From GW2011-AR1 sp964384965 (lineage in GTDB: Archaea; Nanobdellota; Nanobdellia; Pacearchaeales; GW2011-AR1), in contig CAYLLR010000003.1 in assembly GCA_964384965.1 (NCBI GenBank), positions 1 through 29,251 on the forward strand: a DNA stretch of 29,251 nt, written 5' to 3'. Made by a program: the position numbers and the translations under genes. Shown here one piece after another: positions 6,632 to 13,271 of the stretch. Within the stretch, counting starts at the first letter, position 1. Every line of letters begins with the position of its first letter. The notes beneath the pieces are model-generated. The model saw nothing but the letters and a program-made list of their open reading frames with translations, had not been told where the DNA came from and did no database searches.

Positions 6632-6792
6632 TGGTGAAGGAAATTAATCACAAAAATAAATTATATTATCAATGTGGGGTGTGTGGTTTTTATTACACCA
6701 CCAAAAAATTGGCTCAGGAATGTGAAGATTTTTGTAACAAATACAAAAGTTGTGGCATCGATATTACGAAACATGCTGTAAAATTGGAATAA
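6631..6792 (+). CDS. Small Cys-rich zinc-ribbon-like protein
   Basis: This encodes 53 residues. Cysteines are arranged as CGVCG, then after an aromatic/basic stretch, C-x3-C and a single C (ECEDFCNKYKSCG), ending DITKHAVKLE. This looks like a small treble-clef or zinc-ribbon domain. Similar short proteins are, as I recall, common in archaea next to metal-related genes, with no known function. The ATG overlaps the redoxin stop (TAATG), so translation is coupled. Confidence 0.72.
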   Translation: MVKEINHKNKLYYQCGVCGFYYTTKKLAQECEDFCNKYKSCGIDITKHAVKLE

Positions 6793-6875
6793 ATTTGAAA
6801 AGGGTTTAATGAAAAGGTTTATAGGTTAAGAAATTCTTTTTCTATGTTATATGAAATCAAGATTAGGAGAGAATC

Positions 6876-7022
6876 ATGCCAAAAGAAATATTTGAAGATA
6901 ATAAAGAAGAGGAAAGAGCAGAAAAATTGAGGGTTTTATATAGGGGGAATTTTCCCTTTGATATTGCTTTATTAAAATATTTTGTTAATGATGTTGTAGG
7001 GGTTGTTAAAAATGAATCTTAA
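6876..7022 (+). CDS. Small protein overlapping the CCTHH membrane gene
   Basis: This encodes 48 residues with an acidic N-terminus and a short hydrophobic C-terminal half (FPFDIALLKYFVNDVVGVV). AGGAGA (6865-6870) precedes the ATG at a good distance, and the stop lies 11 bases inside the next gene, a layout typical of translational coupling. No family is recognised. It could be a real subunit or only a leader that sets expression of the next gene. Confidence 0.5.
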   Translation: MPKEIFEDNKEEERAEKLRVLYRGNFPFDIALLKYFVNDVVGVVKNES

Positions 7023-7473
7023 AACTAAATCTTGGATTTATGGAACTTTTTCTGTTTTGGCCATGTTCCTTTTTTATTTTGTTTTGCTTTCCATTTTGAA
7101 TTCTCCTCAACATGCAGTTTCTAAATTTTTGGAAATTTGGTATCTTATGGGCCCTCTTATTGTGGGTTTTGGTATTCAAGTAGGTTTATTTGTATATGTT
7201 AAAAATTATTGTAAACATGTGGGGTCTGATACGGCTGTTGTGAGTACAAGTGCAGGGATTTCTGGAGGGTCAATGATTGCTTGTTGTACTCATCATTTTA
7301 TAGACGTATTTGCTATTTTAGGTATTGCTTGGGCAGCTTCTTTTTTTGTAAGATATCAAACAACATTTTTATTGATAGGTTTGGCCGCAAATATATTTGG
7401 TATTTTTTACATGTGGGGACATTTAAACAAAATGAAAAGGGGTAAAAATTCTCACCAGAAGTGTGATAAATAA
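7012..7473 (+). CDS. Four-helix membrane protein with CCTHH motif
   Basis: This encodes 153 residues from the ATG at 7012 (a TTG three codons earlier is less likely). Helices lie near residues 10-30, 44-64, 85-112 and 118-135. Within the third comes C91-C92-T-H94-H95 after a Gly/Ser-rich turn (SGGSMIA), a likely metal site inside the membrane; C67 lies at the end of the second helix. I recall similar ACC-x-HH membrane proteins beside copper and mercury genes, but their function is not established. The nicotinamidase-like gene starts one base after its stop. Confidence 0.75.
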   Translation: MNLKTKSWIYGTFSVLAMFLFYFVLLSILNSPQHAVSKFLEIWYLMGPLIVGFGIQVGLFVYVKNYCKHVGSDTAVVSTSAGISGGSMIACCTHHFIDVFAILGIAWAASFFVRYQTTFLLIGLAANIFGIFYMWGHLNKMKRGKNSHQKCDK

Positions 7474-7474
7474 A

Positions 7475-8209
7475 ATGAAAAATAAAGAAGTGGCCATTTA
7501 TGAAGTTGATATTCAAAATGATTTCAGTTATAGGGAGGGAGCCCTTTTTGTTAATGGGCAAAAACCTTGGTCAAACAAACCTTATGGAGCAGAGGCAGTT
7601 CTTCCAAATATCTTTGCAATCCATAATTATGCAAATAAAAAGGGATTAAGAATAGTTGGAAGTGTTGATAGGCATTTTTACGAAGATGCTGAACTTATAA
7701 GAAATAAAGGGGGTTTTTTTGAGGATCATTGCATGAACGGAACTTATGGACAATTGAGGTTAAGAGAATTGGAACCCCAGAAAGATATTTATATTCGAAA
7801 TAAAGATGGTCCAATGCTCAATACAAGAATATATAGTTTAAATGAACTTAGGGGTTATGTGAATTCGGATGCACAAATTATTTTTGAAAAGCAATCTTAT
7901 GATGTTGATACTAATCCAAATTTCAAACCGACGTTGAAAATTCTTTTAGAAAAAGGGTTGAAAAAAATTATCTTTGATGGGTTTGCAACAGATTATTGCA
8001 ATAAGGCAGTAGTTTTGGCAATGGCAAAATATAGGGATGAGTTTGGATTAGATTTGGGATTGTATGTTGTAACCGACGCTATTGAAGAGGTTAATATAGA
8101 CTTCCAAGGAAATGTTGATATGAATTTTGGAAAGAGAGCACTTGAAAAAATGGTACAAGTAGGAGCAAAGCTTGTAACAACTAAAGATTTTTTAGAGGGT
8201 AAAATATGA
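7475..8209 (+). CDS. Nicotinamidase/isochorismatase-like cysteine hydrolase
   Basis: This encodes 244 residues from the ATG at 7475. The cysteine-hydrolase triad is in place: D12 (VDIQNDF), K139 (IIFEKQSYD) and C175 (GFATDYCN). D65 and H67 (SVDRHF) match the metal-binding residues of PncA, and FEDHCMNGTYG matches the family's F-P-x-H-C-x-x-G-T loop. It probably deamidates nicotinamide for NAD recycling. At 244 residues it is longer than the usual 180-210, with inserts after the first strand. Its tight fit behind the CCTHH gene implies co-transcription. Confidence 0.85.
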   Translation: MKNKEVAIYEVDIQNDFSYREGALFVNGQKPWSNKPYGAEAVLPNIFAIHNYANKKGLRIVGSVDRHFYEDAELIRNKGGFFEDHCMNGTYGQLRLRELEPQKDIYIRNKDGPMLNTRIYSLNELRGYVNSDAQIIFEKQSYDVDTNPNFKPTLKILLEKGLKKIIFDGFATDYCNKAVVLAMAKYRDEFGLDLGLYVVTDAIEEVNIDFQGNVDMNFGKRALEKMVQVGAKLVTTKDFLEGKI

Positions 8210-8272
8210 AATTGGAAATTTTAATTAATTTTGTAGATGGTAATTTTAATGGATTTTGAAATTAAAAAGTCT

Positions 8273-8303
8273 TGAAACTAGTTTCTCCAAACAGCTTAAA
8301 TAG
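8273..8303 (+). promoter_or_regulatory. Palindromic promoter element, copy 2 (CEYCC gene)
   Basis: GAAACTAGTTTC (8274-8285) is followed by TCCAAA and CTTAAATAG (8295-8303). The TATA-like part is centred about 25 bases before the ATG at 8324, so this mRNA should be leaderless and the palindrome would lie at about -50 to -39. The first 19 bases match copy 1 exactly. Confidence 0.7.
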
Positions 8304-8323
8304 TATTTTTTCTTGGAAAAGTC

Positions 8324-8995
8324 ATGGAAAATAAAAACCATAAAAAAAATGTAAAAGGAGGAAGAAAGACCAGCACCGAGCAATATGTGCAACTGATAAT
8401 AATCGGGGTTTTAGTTCTTGTGATTGGATTTTATGCAGGTAAAATGTTTAGTGGATCTTCTGGAGTTAGTACGGAGATCGGAACAGTTTCTGCGATGGAT
8501 ATAATCCCTACAGGAATACCGGCGATTTATGGTTCAGAGTTGGGAGTTAGTTTTGATGATGTGTCTACAACTAACCCAAGATTAGCGGATGCGACGATAA
8601 GAAAGTTGAAACAACACCAAGATATGAAACTTAATGATGCGCAAATGCAAAGATATCTTAAAATTGGTTCCTCAATCGCTTGTGAATATTGTTGTGGAGC
8701 TAAATCGTTAATTTTCCCTGATGGTAGAAAAGCATGTAGTTGTGCACACAGCGGTTCAATGCGTGGACTTGCAAAATATTTGCTTGTTAATCATCCTGAA
8801 ATGAGTGATTTAGAAATTCTAACGGAGCTCGCAAAATGGAAAGTGTTATTCTTTCCAGGAATACTTCAGAAGAAGGCACAGATATTAGAATCTCGAGGAA
8901 TAGATTCAAAAAATTATGTGAACTTAGCGAGTAACAAATATCGTGGAATTGAAAAAGGAGAGAAAAGTGGCGGTGAAATGGTCGGAGGATGTTAA
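8324..8995 (+). CDS. Anchored Cys-rich protein (CEYCC/CSCAH) ending in MVGGC
   Basis: This encodes 223 residues: a basic cytoplasmic start, a membrane helix (residues 21-41), a linker, and a helical domain with C120-E-Y-C123-C124, FPDGRKA, C138-S-C140-A-H142 and LLVNHPEM. These cysteines and His look like a metal or iron-sulfur site outside the membrane. The protein ends in Glu-Met-Val-Gly-Gly-Cys, repeated at the end of the small protein at 9117. The family seems widespread among small-genome archaea and bacteria, but I know of no assigned function. It has its own palindromic promoter. Confidence 0.8.
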   Translation: MENKNHKKNVKGGRKTSTEQYVQLIIIGVLVLVIGFYAGKMFSGSSGVSTEIGTVSAMDIIPTGIPAIYGSELGVSFDDVSTTNPRLADATIRKLKQHQDMKLNDAQMQRYLKIGSSIACEYCCGAKSLIFPDGRKACSCAHSGSMRGLAKYLLVNHPEMSDLEILTELAKWKVLFFPGILQKKAQILESRGIDSKNYVNLASNKYRGIEKGEKSGGEMVGGC

Positions 8996-8996
8996 T

Positions 8997-9110
8997 ATGA
9001 GAAATCTTATTTTTTCTTTATCTCTTTTAACGTCCTTTCTTCCTTTTTTCGAGGATGGAGTTAGATATCCCGGAAGAATACTAAAGAAAAAAATTAAAGG
9101 AGGGAATTAA
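8997..9110 (+). CDS. 37-residue hydrophobic small protein
   Basis: The ATG follows the previous stop by one base and is preceded by GGAGG (8984-8988), which is part of the codons for the preceding MVGG motif. The product has a hydrophobic N-terminal half and a basic tail (GRILKKKIKGGN). Its end contains the AAAGGAGGG site for the next gene, whose ATG follows six bases after this stop. The coupling on both sides supports translation; no family is recognised. Confidence 0.5.
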   Translation: MRNLIFSLSLLTSFLPFFEDGVRYPGRILKKKIKGGN

Positions 9111-9116
9111 AAAACG

Positions 9117-9281
9117 ATGGAAATGAAAAAAAGCACCTTAATGTGGATCGTAATTGGGATTTTGTTTTTATTGGCGCTATTTTTGATGTTTAAGGCAGGG
9201 GCGTCGGGAAGCATGGCTCAAAGTGTTTCTGGGACTGCAAAAAGTTTAGCATCTTCTAGTGCAATGGTCGGAGGGTGTTGA
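9117..9281 (+). CDS. Small anchored protein ending in MVGGC
   Basis: This encodes 54 residues: one membrane helix (residues 8-26), a Ser/Ala/Gly-rich spacer, and the C-terminal Ala-Met-Val-Gly-Gly-Cys. The last 18 bases differ from those of the gene at 8324 at only two positions. It has a strong ribosome site (AAAGGAGGG, 9096-9104). The only Cys is the final residue, so the Met-Val-Gly-Gly-Cys end is the likely functional part, either as a metal ligand or as an attachment or processing signal. Confidence 0.7.
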   Translation: MEMKKSTLMWIVIGILFLLALFLMFKAGASGSMAQSVSGTAKSLASSSAMVGGC

Positions 9282-9318
9282 GTTTATTTTTTAGTTTGAG
9301 AGAATAGAAATAAATAAA

Positions 9319-9855
9319 ATGGATTGGAACAAGTACATTTTGGCAGTGGGGTCTTTTGCAGTTTTAATTTTCTCTTTGAGAGAGGTTAGTGCTCATTGTC
9401 CACTTTGTACCATTGGCGCAGGAGCTGCTGCTGCTGGAGCAGTCTATCTGGGGGTAAGCAAAGTTGTGGTAAGTTTGTTTATTGGGGCTTTTGCAGTATC
9501 GACTGGATGGTGGGTTTCCAAAATAATTAAAAAAAAGTATATCCCATACCAGAAACATCTTATAATTTTGGCATCTTTTTTATTGACGATTATTCCAATA
9601 ATGCCAATAATGGAAACTATTAAACCATTTTATCTTTCTTTATTTGGGGATTATGGAACTTTATTTAATAGAACATATCTTTTAAACATGGCTTTGTTTG
9701 GAAGTATCTTCGGAGGGGGAATAGTCTATTTGACCCCCTTAATAAGTTCCAAAATTAGTAAAATGAGGGGTGGAAGAATAATTCCTTTTCAAGGGGTCAT
9801 ATTGACTTTAACTTTATTAATAATTGCTGGGGGAATAATTCAACTTTTAGTTTGA
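9319..9855 (+). CDS. Membrane protein with HCPLC motif
   Basis: This encodes 178 residues with about five helices. A signal-like first helix ends in AHC27-P-L-C30, followed by a Gly/Ala-rich stretch (GAGAAAAGAVYLGV) and FIGAFAVSTGWWVS. I recall related proteins in other small-genome prokaryotes, with no known function. The C-x-x-C pair at the outer membrane face suggests metal capture or disulfide chemistry. It ends the Cys-rich cluster. Confidence 0.78.
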   Translation: MDWNKYILAVGSFAVLIFSLREVSAHCPLCTIGAGAAAAGAVYLGVSKVVVSLFIGAFAVSTGWWVSKIIKKKYIPYQKHLIILASFLLTIIPIMPIMETIKPFYLSLFGDYGTLFNRTYLLNMALFGSIFGGGIVYLTPLISSKISKMRGGRIIPFQGVILTLTLLIIAGGIIQLLV

Positions 9856-10106
9856 AAGAAAATTTTGTCTAAAATTTTAACAAAATAGGGTTCTTTATTT
9901 TTAAAAAATCTTTCAGATGAATTATTTGAAAGATATTCAAAACCAAGTTCCATAATTATATTAAACAAATTTAATTATTTTTAGATTTTAGGAGGTTCCG
10001 AAGTTGTTTTGCGTTATTTGTAGTTAATTGGGTGTTATTAAATCACCACACATTTTATAAATAATTTTTTCCTTGAAATTATATAAATTAGAATAAAAAT
10101 TATAAA
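9856..10106. other. Intergenic region with promoter of the next gene
   Basis: These 251 AT-rich bases hold no convincing gene. TATATAAATT (10080-10089) lies about 23 bases before the ATG at 10107 and is the probable TATA box. A short GGTG...CACC inverted repeat (about 10031-10047) and an isolated AGGAGG (9990-9995) are visible, without clear roles. Confidence 0.4.
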
Positions 10107-12095
10107 ATGAAAAAGATTTTGATTGCGTTTATTTTTGGAATGTTTTTAGTTTCATTTGTTTCTGCAGGTATTAGTTTTGGGATTCAGCCACATGTTGTCT
10201 ACAATTTTGGAGATAAAATAAATACCACAATAAAAATTATCCCGAGTGGAGAATTTGAGGGGATTATTTCTGTTTCTTTGAAATGTGGGTCAAAAAGTGT
10301 TGAAGTTTATAAAGAATTTTTATCTTTGACGAGCGAGATTGAAAAGGAATTGGTTGTTCCATTGGTGAAGCCTTTGGTTGGGAATCTCACCGGGAATTGT
10401 AATCTTAATATCTTGGAGGGTGGAGAAAAGAAGGCTTCTTCAGATTCTTTTAAGATTTCTAAATTTATTTCAGTTGAATTTTCAAAATGGGGAGAATTTT
10501 TCAATCCCGGGGAGAAAATCAAAATTGAAGGTTCGGCAGTCAAAGAAAATGGGGAAAATGTCGAAGGGGATTATTGGGCGAAAATTGGGGAAGATGTTTT
10601 TAATGGTGAAGTAAACCAGGGAAGTTTTTCAATTATTTTTAATATTCCCAATAATTTTTCTTCGGGAGAGCATAAAATTGAGTTAAATGTTAGTGAAAAA
10701 GATAAAAATGGAGAAATTATTAATTTTGGAAGAAAATTATCTTTTTTAAATATCAGGCAGGTTCCAACAAGTGTTGAGATAATATTGAATAAAAAGGAGT
10801 TTTTGCCGGGGGAATCAGTTAAAGGAAAAGTAATATTGCATGATCAAACCGGAAAGAGTATTTCAGACGCAGAGGTTTATGTGGCAGTAAAAAATAACGC
10901 AAGAGAAATTGTAAAAAAAATTATAACAAAAACTGAAAGGGAATTTTCTTATGCAACGGCTAAGGACGAGTCTCCAGGAAATTTTGTTATTTCAGCTTAT
11001 TCTCAGAATTTGATTAATAGTGCCGACGCGAAAATAGTTGAGAATAAAAAAATAGATTCTGAAATTATAAACAAAACACTTATCTTAACGAATGTAGGAA
11101 ATGTTTTTTACAATGACACATTGGCTTTAAAGATTGGGGATGACGACGTTAAAATTCCTGTCTCTCTCCCTGTTGGAGCTTCTGAGATTTACTCTCTTAG
11201 TGCACCAGATGGAGAGTATGATGTGGTTGTTGGAAACTTAAAAAAAAGGGTTTTGCTTTCTGGGAATGCTGTTCAAGTTAAGAAAGTAGACCAAGGGATT
11301 TCACAATTTATTTCTTTCATATGGGTTTTTGTTTTGATTTTTCTTGCTCTTGGAATTTACTTTATTTTTAGAAGGGGTCACAAACCCCATATTTTTGCAA
11401 AGATAAAAAAAGTTAAGCAGGCTGAAAGAAAACTTGTTAAAGATAAAAAAACAGAAAATATTTTTGATTTGAAAAAGAAAGTTGAGATTTCTCTATCAAT
11501 AGTTGGGACAAAACAAAATGCAGTGGTGGGATGTCTTTCTTTGAAAAATTATGAGGAAATTCGTTCAGGGAAAGGAAATGTTAAGGAAACTTTTTCAAAA
11601 ATAAGCGATTTAATTGAGAAGAGTAAGGGAATAATTTATTTAGTAAATGAACACATTTTCTTCATATTGGCTCCTTCATTCACGAAAACTTTTAAAAATC
11701 AAAAATCTGGGATTTTACTTTCTCAAGATATACAATCCGTTTTAAATGAGCACAATAAGAAATTTAAACAGAAAATAGATTTTGGGATGTCTTTAAATTA
11801 TGGGACTGTAATTATAAAAGTTGAACCGGTAAGTATAAAGTTTATGAGTCTTGGAACTCTTATAGCTTCTTGTAAAAAATTATCAAATTATTCAAATGGA
11901 GAAATTTTAATTTCTGATAAATTTAAAGAAAGTACGGATGAGAAAATAAAAGGGGATTTAATTGAAGTGGGAAATTTAAAGGCCTATAAGTTGGAAAAAT
12001 TAATTGATAAAAATATTCATTCTACTTTTCTCGAGGGTTTTTTAGCAAGACAGGAAAAAGAGAAATCTAAAGAAAGTGGAAAAAACAAAAGCTAA
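10107..12095 (+). CDS. Secreted/anchored protein with beta-domains and a degenerate nucleotide-cyclase-like domain
   Basis: This encodes 662 residues. A signal peptide (MKKILIAFIFGMFLVSFVSA) leads an outer region of about 380 residues made of Ig-like or macroglobulin-like beta domains (for example EFLPGESVKGKVILHD). A membrane helix at about 403-424 is followed by a cytoplasmic region. Residues of about 455-640 read like a class III cyclase fold (FGMSLNYGTVIIKVEP, then KFMSLGTLIASCKKLSNYSNGEILISDKF, then LKAYKLEKL), but I cannot find the catalytic metal-binding Asp pair. It may be a receptor whose inner domain binds nucleotide or only dimerises. Its end overlaps a convergent gene by four bases. 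Confidence 0.7.
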   Translation: MKKILIAFIFGMFLVSFVSAGISFGIQPHVVYNFGDKINTTIKIIPSGEFEGIISVSLKCGSKSVEVYKEFLSLTSEIEKELVVPLVKPLVGNLTGNCNLNILEGGEKKASSDSFKISKFISVEFSKWGEFFNPGEKIKIEGSAVKENGENVEGDYWAKIGEDVFNGEVNQGSFSIIFNIPNNFSSGEHKIELNVSEKDKNGEIINFGRKLSFLNIRQVPTSVEIILNKKEFLPGESVKGKVILHDQTGKSISDAEVYVAVKNNAREIVKKIITKTEREFSYATAKDESPGNFVISAYSQNLINSADAKIVENKKIDSEIINKTLILTNVGNVFYNDTLALKIGDDDVKIPVSLPVGASEIYSLSAPDGEYDVVVGNLKKRVLLSGNAVQVKKVDQGISQFISFIWVFVLIFLALGIYFIFRRGHKPHIFAKIKKVKQAERKLVKDKKTENIFDLKKKVEISLSIVGTKQNAVVGCLSLKNYEEIRSGKGNVKETFSKISDLIEKSKGIIYLVNEHIFFILAPSFTKTFKNQKSGILLSQDIQSVLNEHNKKFKQKIDFGMSLNYGTVIIKVEPVSIKFMSLGTLIASCKKLSNYSNGEILISDKFKESTDEKIKGDLIEVGNLKAYKLEKLIDKNIHSTFLEGFLARQEKEKSKESGKNKS

Positions 12096-12976
12096 TTGTT
12101 TGTTTTTTTCTTTACTTTGTTTTTTTTACTCTCCGTTGATTTTTTAATTTCCTCTTTAACAATCTTTTCTACATCTTCCTTTGTCAATTTTTCTTCGGAG
12201 TTTTTTTTATCATTTTTTTTAATTTTTTTTATCAGATTATTGAAAAGGTTGGTTATCTTTTTTCCCCACCTAAAAAAACTGAAACTGATTCCTAATGCAA
12301 TAAACAAAATTCCAACAATTAGTGTGACTAAAAATACATTGGAAGATTCACTGAATAAGATAGGGATTGCTTTAAAAGGAAAAAGATTTGGAATTAATGA
12401 GAGTAACCATGTTATTTGTTTGAATGGAAGGGCCGAAAAGATTATCATGCTTCCCGTCAAAATAAGAGAAGAGTGTTTTTCTTTTGCGAAGAGAAAAATT
12501 AAAATAAAAATTATTAAAGAAATAATTAGAACTGAATAAAATTTGTTTCCCCAATATTCCTTTCCTTTTTCTGAAATTAAAACCAATTGTTGGTTTTTTG
12601 TTTTTAGGCAATCTAAAAAGTCGCATTTATAATTTTTATAGTATATTTTTGGAATTGTTTCGTTTATCACATAATCAATTGTTGATTTTGCGTCTTTGTT
12701 TATTATGTTGCATGGAATTTCAATTTGGTTTTCTTCAAAACTAAATTTTACCGATTCTTTTTCTGGACAATTTATTCTTTTAGAATTGTATTCTTGAAGA
12801 AGAATTGCTTTACTTCCTGAATCTTTCGCAAGATTATTTGTTAAATTTTTTAAGTATGGTTGAACATTGTCATAATTTAAGGACCAGTTTAAAGTCAGAA
12901 AAATATTTCCCAGAAAAAGTGCAATGAATAATGAAAATGTAAGAATAAAAATGATGCTACCCCTTATAAATCCCAT
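12092..12976 (-). CDS. Membrane protein with extracytoplasmic loop and charged tail
   Basis: This encodes 294 residues. One N-terminal helix (about 8-28) is followed by an outer loop of some 115 residues with two to four cysteines (RINC, IPCN, KCDFLDCL) that could form disulfides, then three or four more helices and a long Lys/Glu cytoplasmic tail (EKLTKEDVEKIVKEEIKK). No family is recognised. It converges on, and overlaps by four bases, the gene with the cyclase-like domain. Confidence 0.7.
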   Translation of the reverse strand: MGFIRGSIIFILTFSLFIALFLGNIFLTLNWSLNYDNVQPYLKNLTNNLAKDSGSKAILLQEYNSKRINCPEKESVKFSFEENQIEIPCNIINKDAKSTIDYVINETIPKIYYKNYKCDFLDCLKTKNQQLVLISEKGKEYWGNKFYSVLIISLIIFILIFLFAKEKHSSLILTGSMIIFSALPFKQITWLLSLIPNLFPFKAIPILFSESSNVFLVTLIVGILFIALGISFSFFRWGKKITNLFNNLIKKIKKNDKKNSEEKLTKEDVEKIVKEEIKKSTESKKNKVKKKTNN

Positions 12977-13035
12977 TCCGTAACTAAATAAGGATTGTTT
13001 ATAAAATTATTTGGGACCTTATAATTTCAAATTTA

Positions 13036-13090
13036 GTGGTTAAATAAGTTATTTGAATCTTTTTTGTCCTAAATTATTTTGAATTTTATT
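13036..13090. repeat. 55-base copy left of the gap
   Basis: These 55 bases are identical to 13191-13245 and end exactly at the N run. A 55-base exact match on both sides of a scaffold gap is what two contigs sharing one assembly k-mer would leave. Confidence 0.85.
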
Positions 13091-13190
13091 NNNNNNNNNN
13101 NNNNNNNNNNNNNNNNNNNNNNNNNNNNNNNNNNNNNNNNNNNNNNNNNNNNNNNNNNNNNNNNNNNNNNNNNNNNNNNNNNNNNNNNNN
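13091..13190. other. Scaffold gap of 100 N
   Basis: This is exactly 100 undetermined bases, a placeholder length. The identical 55-base flanks suggest the contigs overlap here and that no sequence is missing. Confidence 0.95.
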
Positions 13191-13245
13191 GTGGTTAAAT
13201 AAGTTATTTGAATCTTTTTTGTCCTAAATTATTTTGAATTTTATT
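13191..13245. repeat. 55-base copy right of the gap
   Basis: This is the exact repeat of 13036-13090 and begins at the first base after the N run. No gene lies in either copy. Confidence 0.85.
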
Positions 13246-13271
13246 CTTGACAAATTTATTGAAGTGACTCT

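Noticed and set aside
6851..6895. A 14-codon frame starting at 6851, upstream of the 48-residue frame
   Set aside because: No ribosome site and overlap with a better-supported start at 6876.
10004..10027. A seven-codon frame (TTG start, FCVIC residues) after an isolated AGGAGG at 9990-9995
   Set aside because: Too short to judge, uses a TTG start and sits 80 bases from the next gene; it could be chance.
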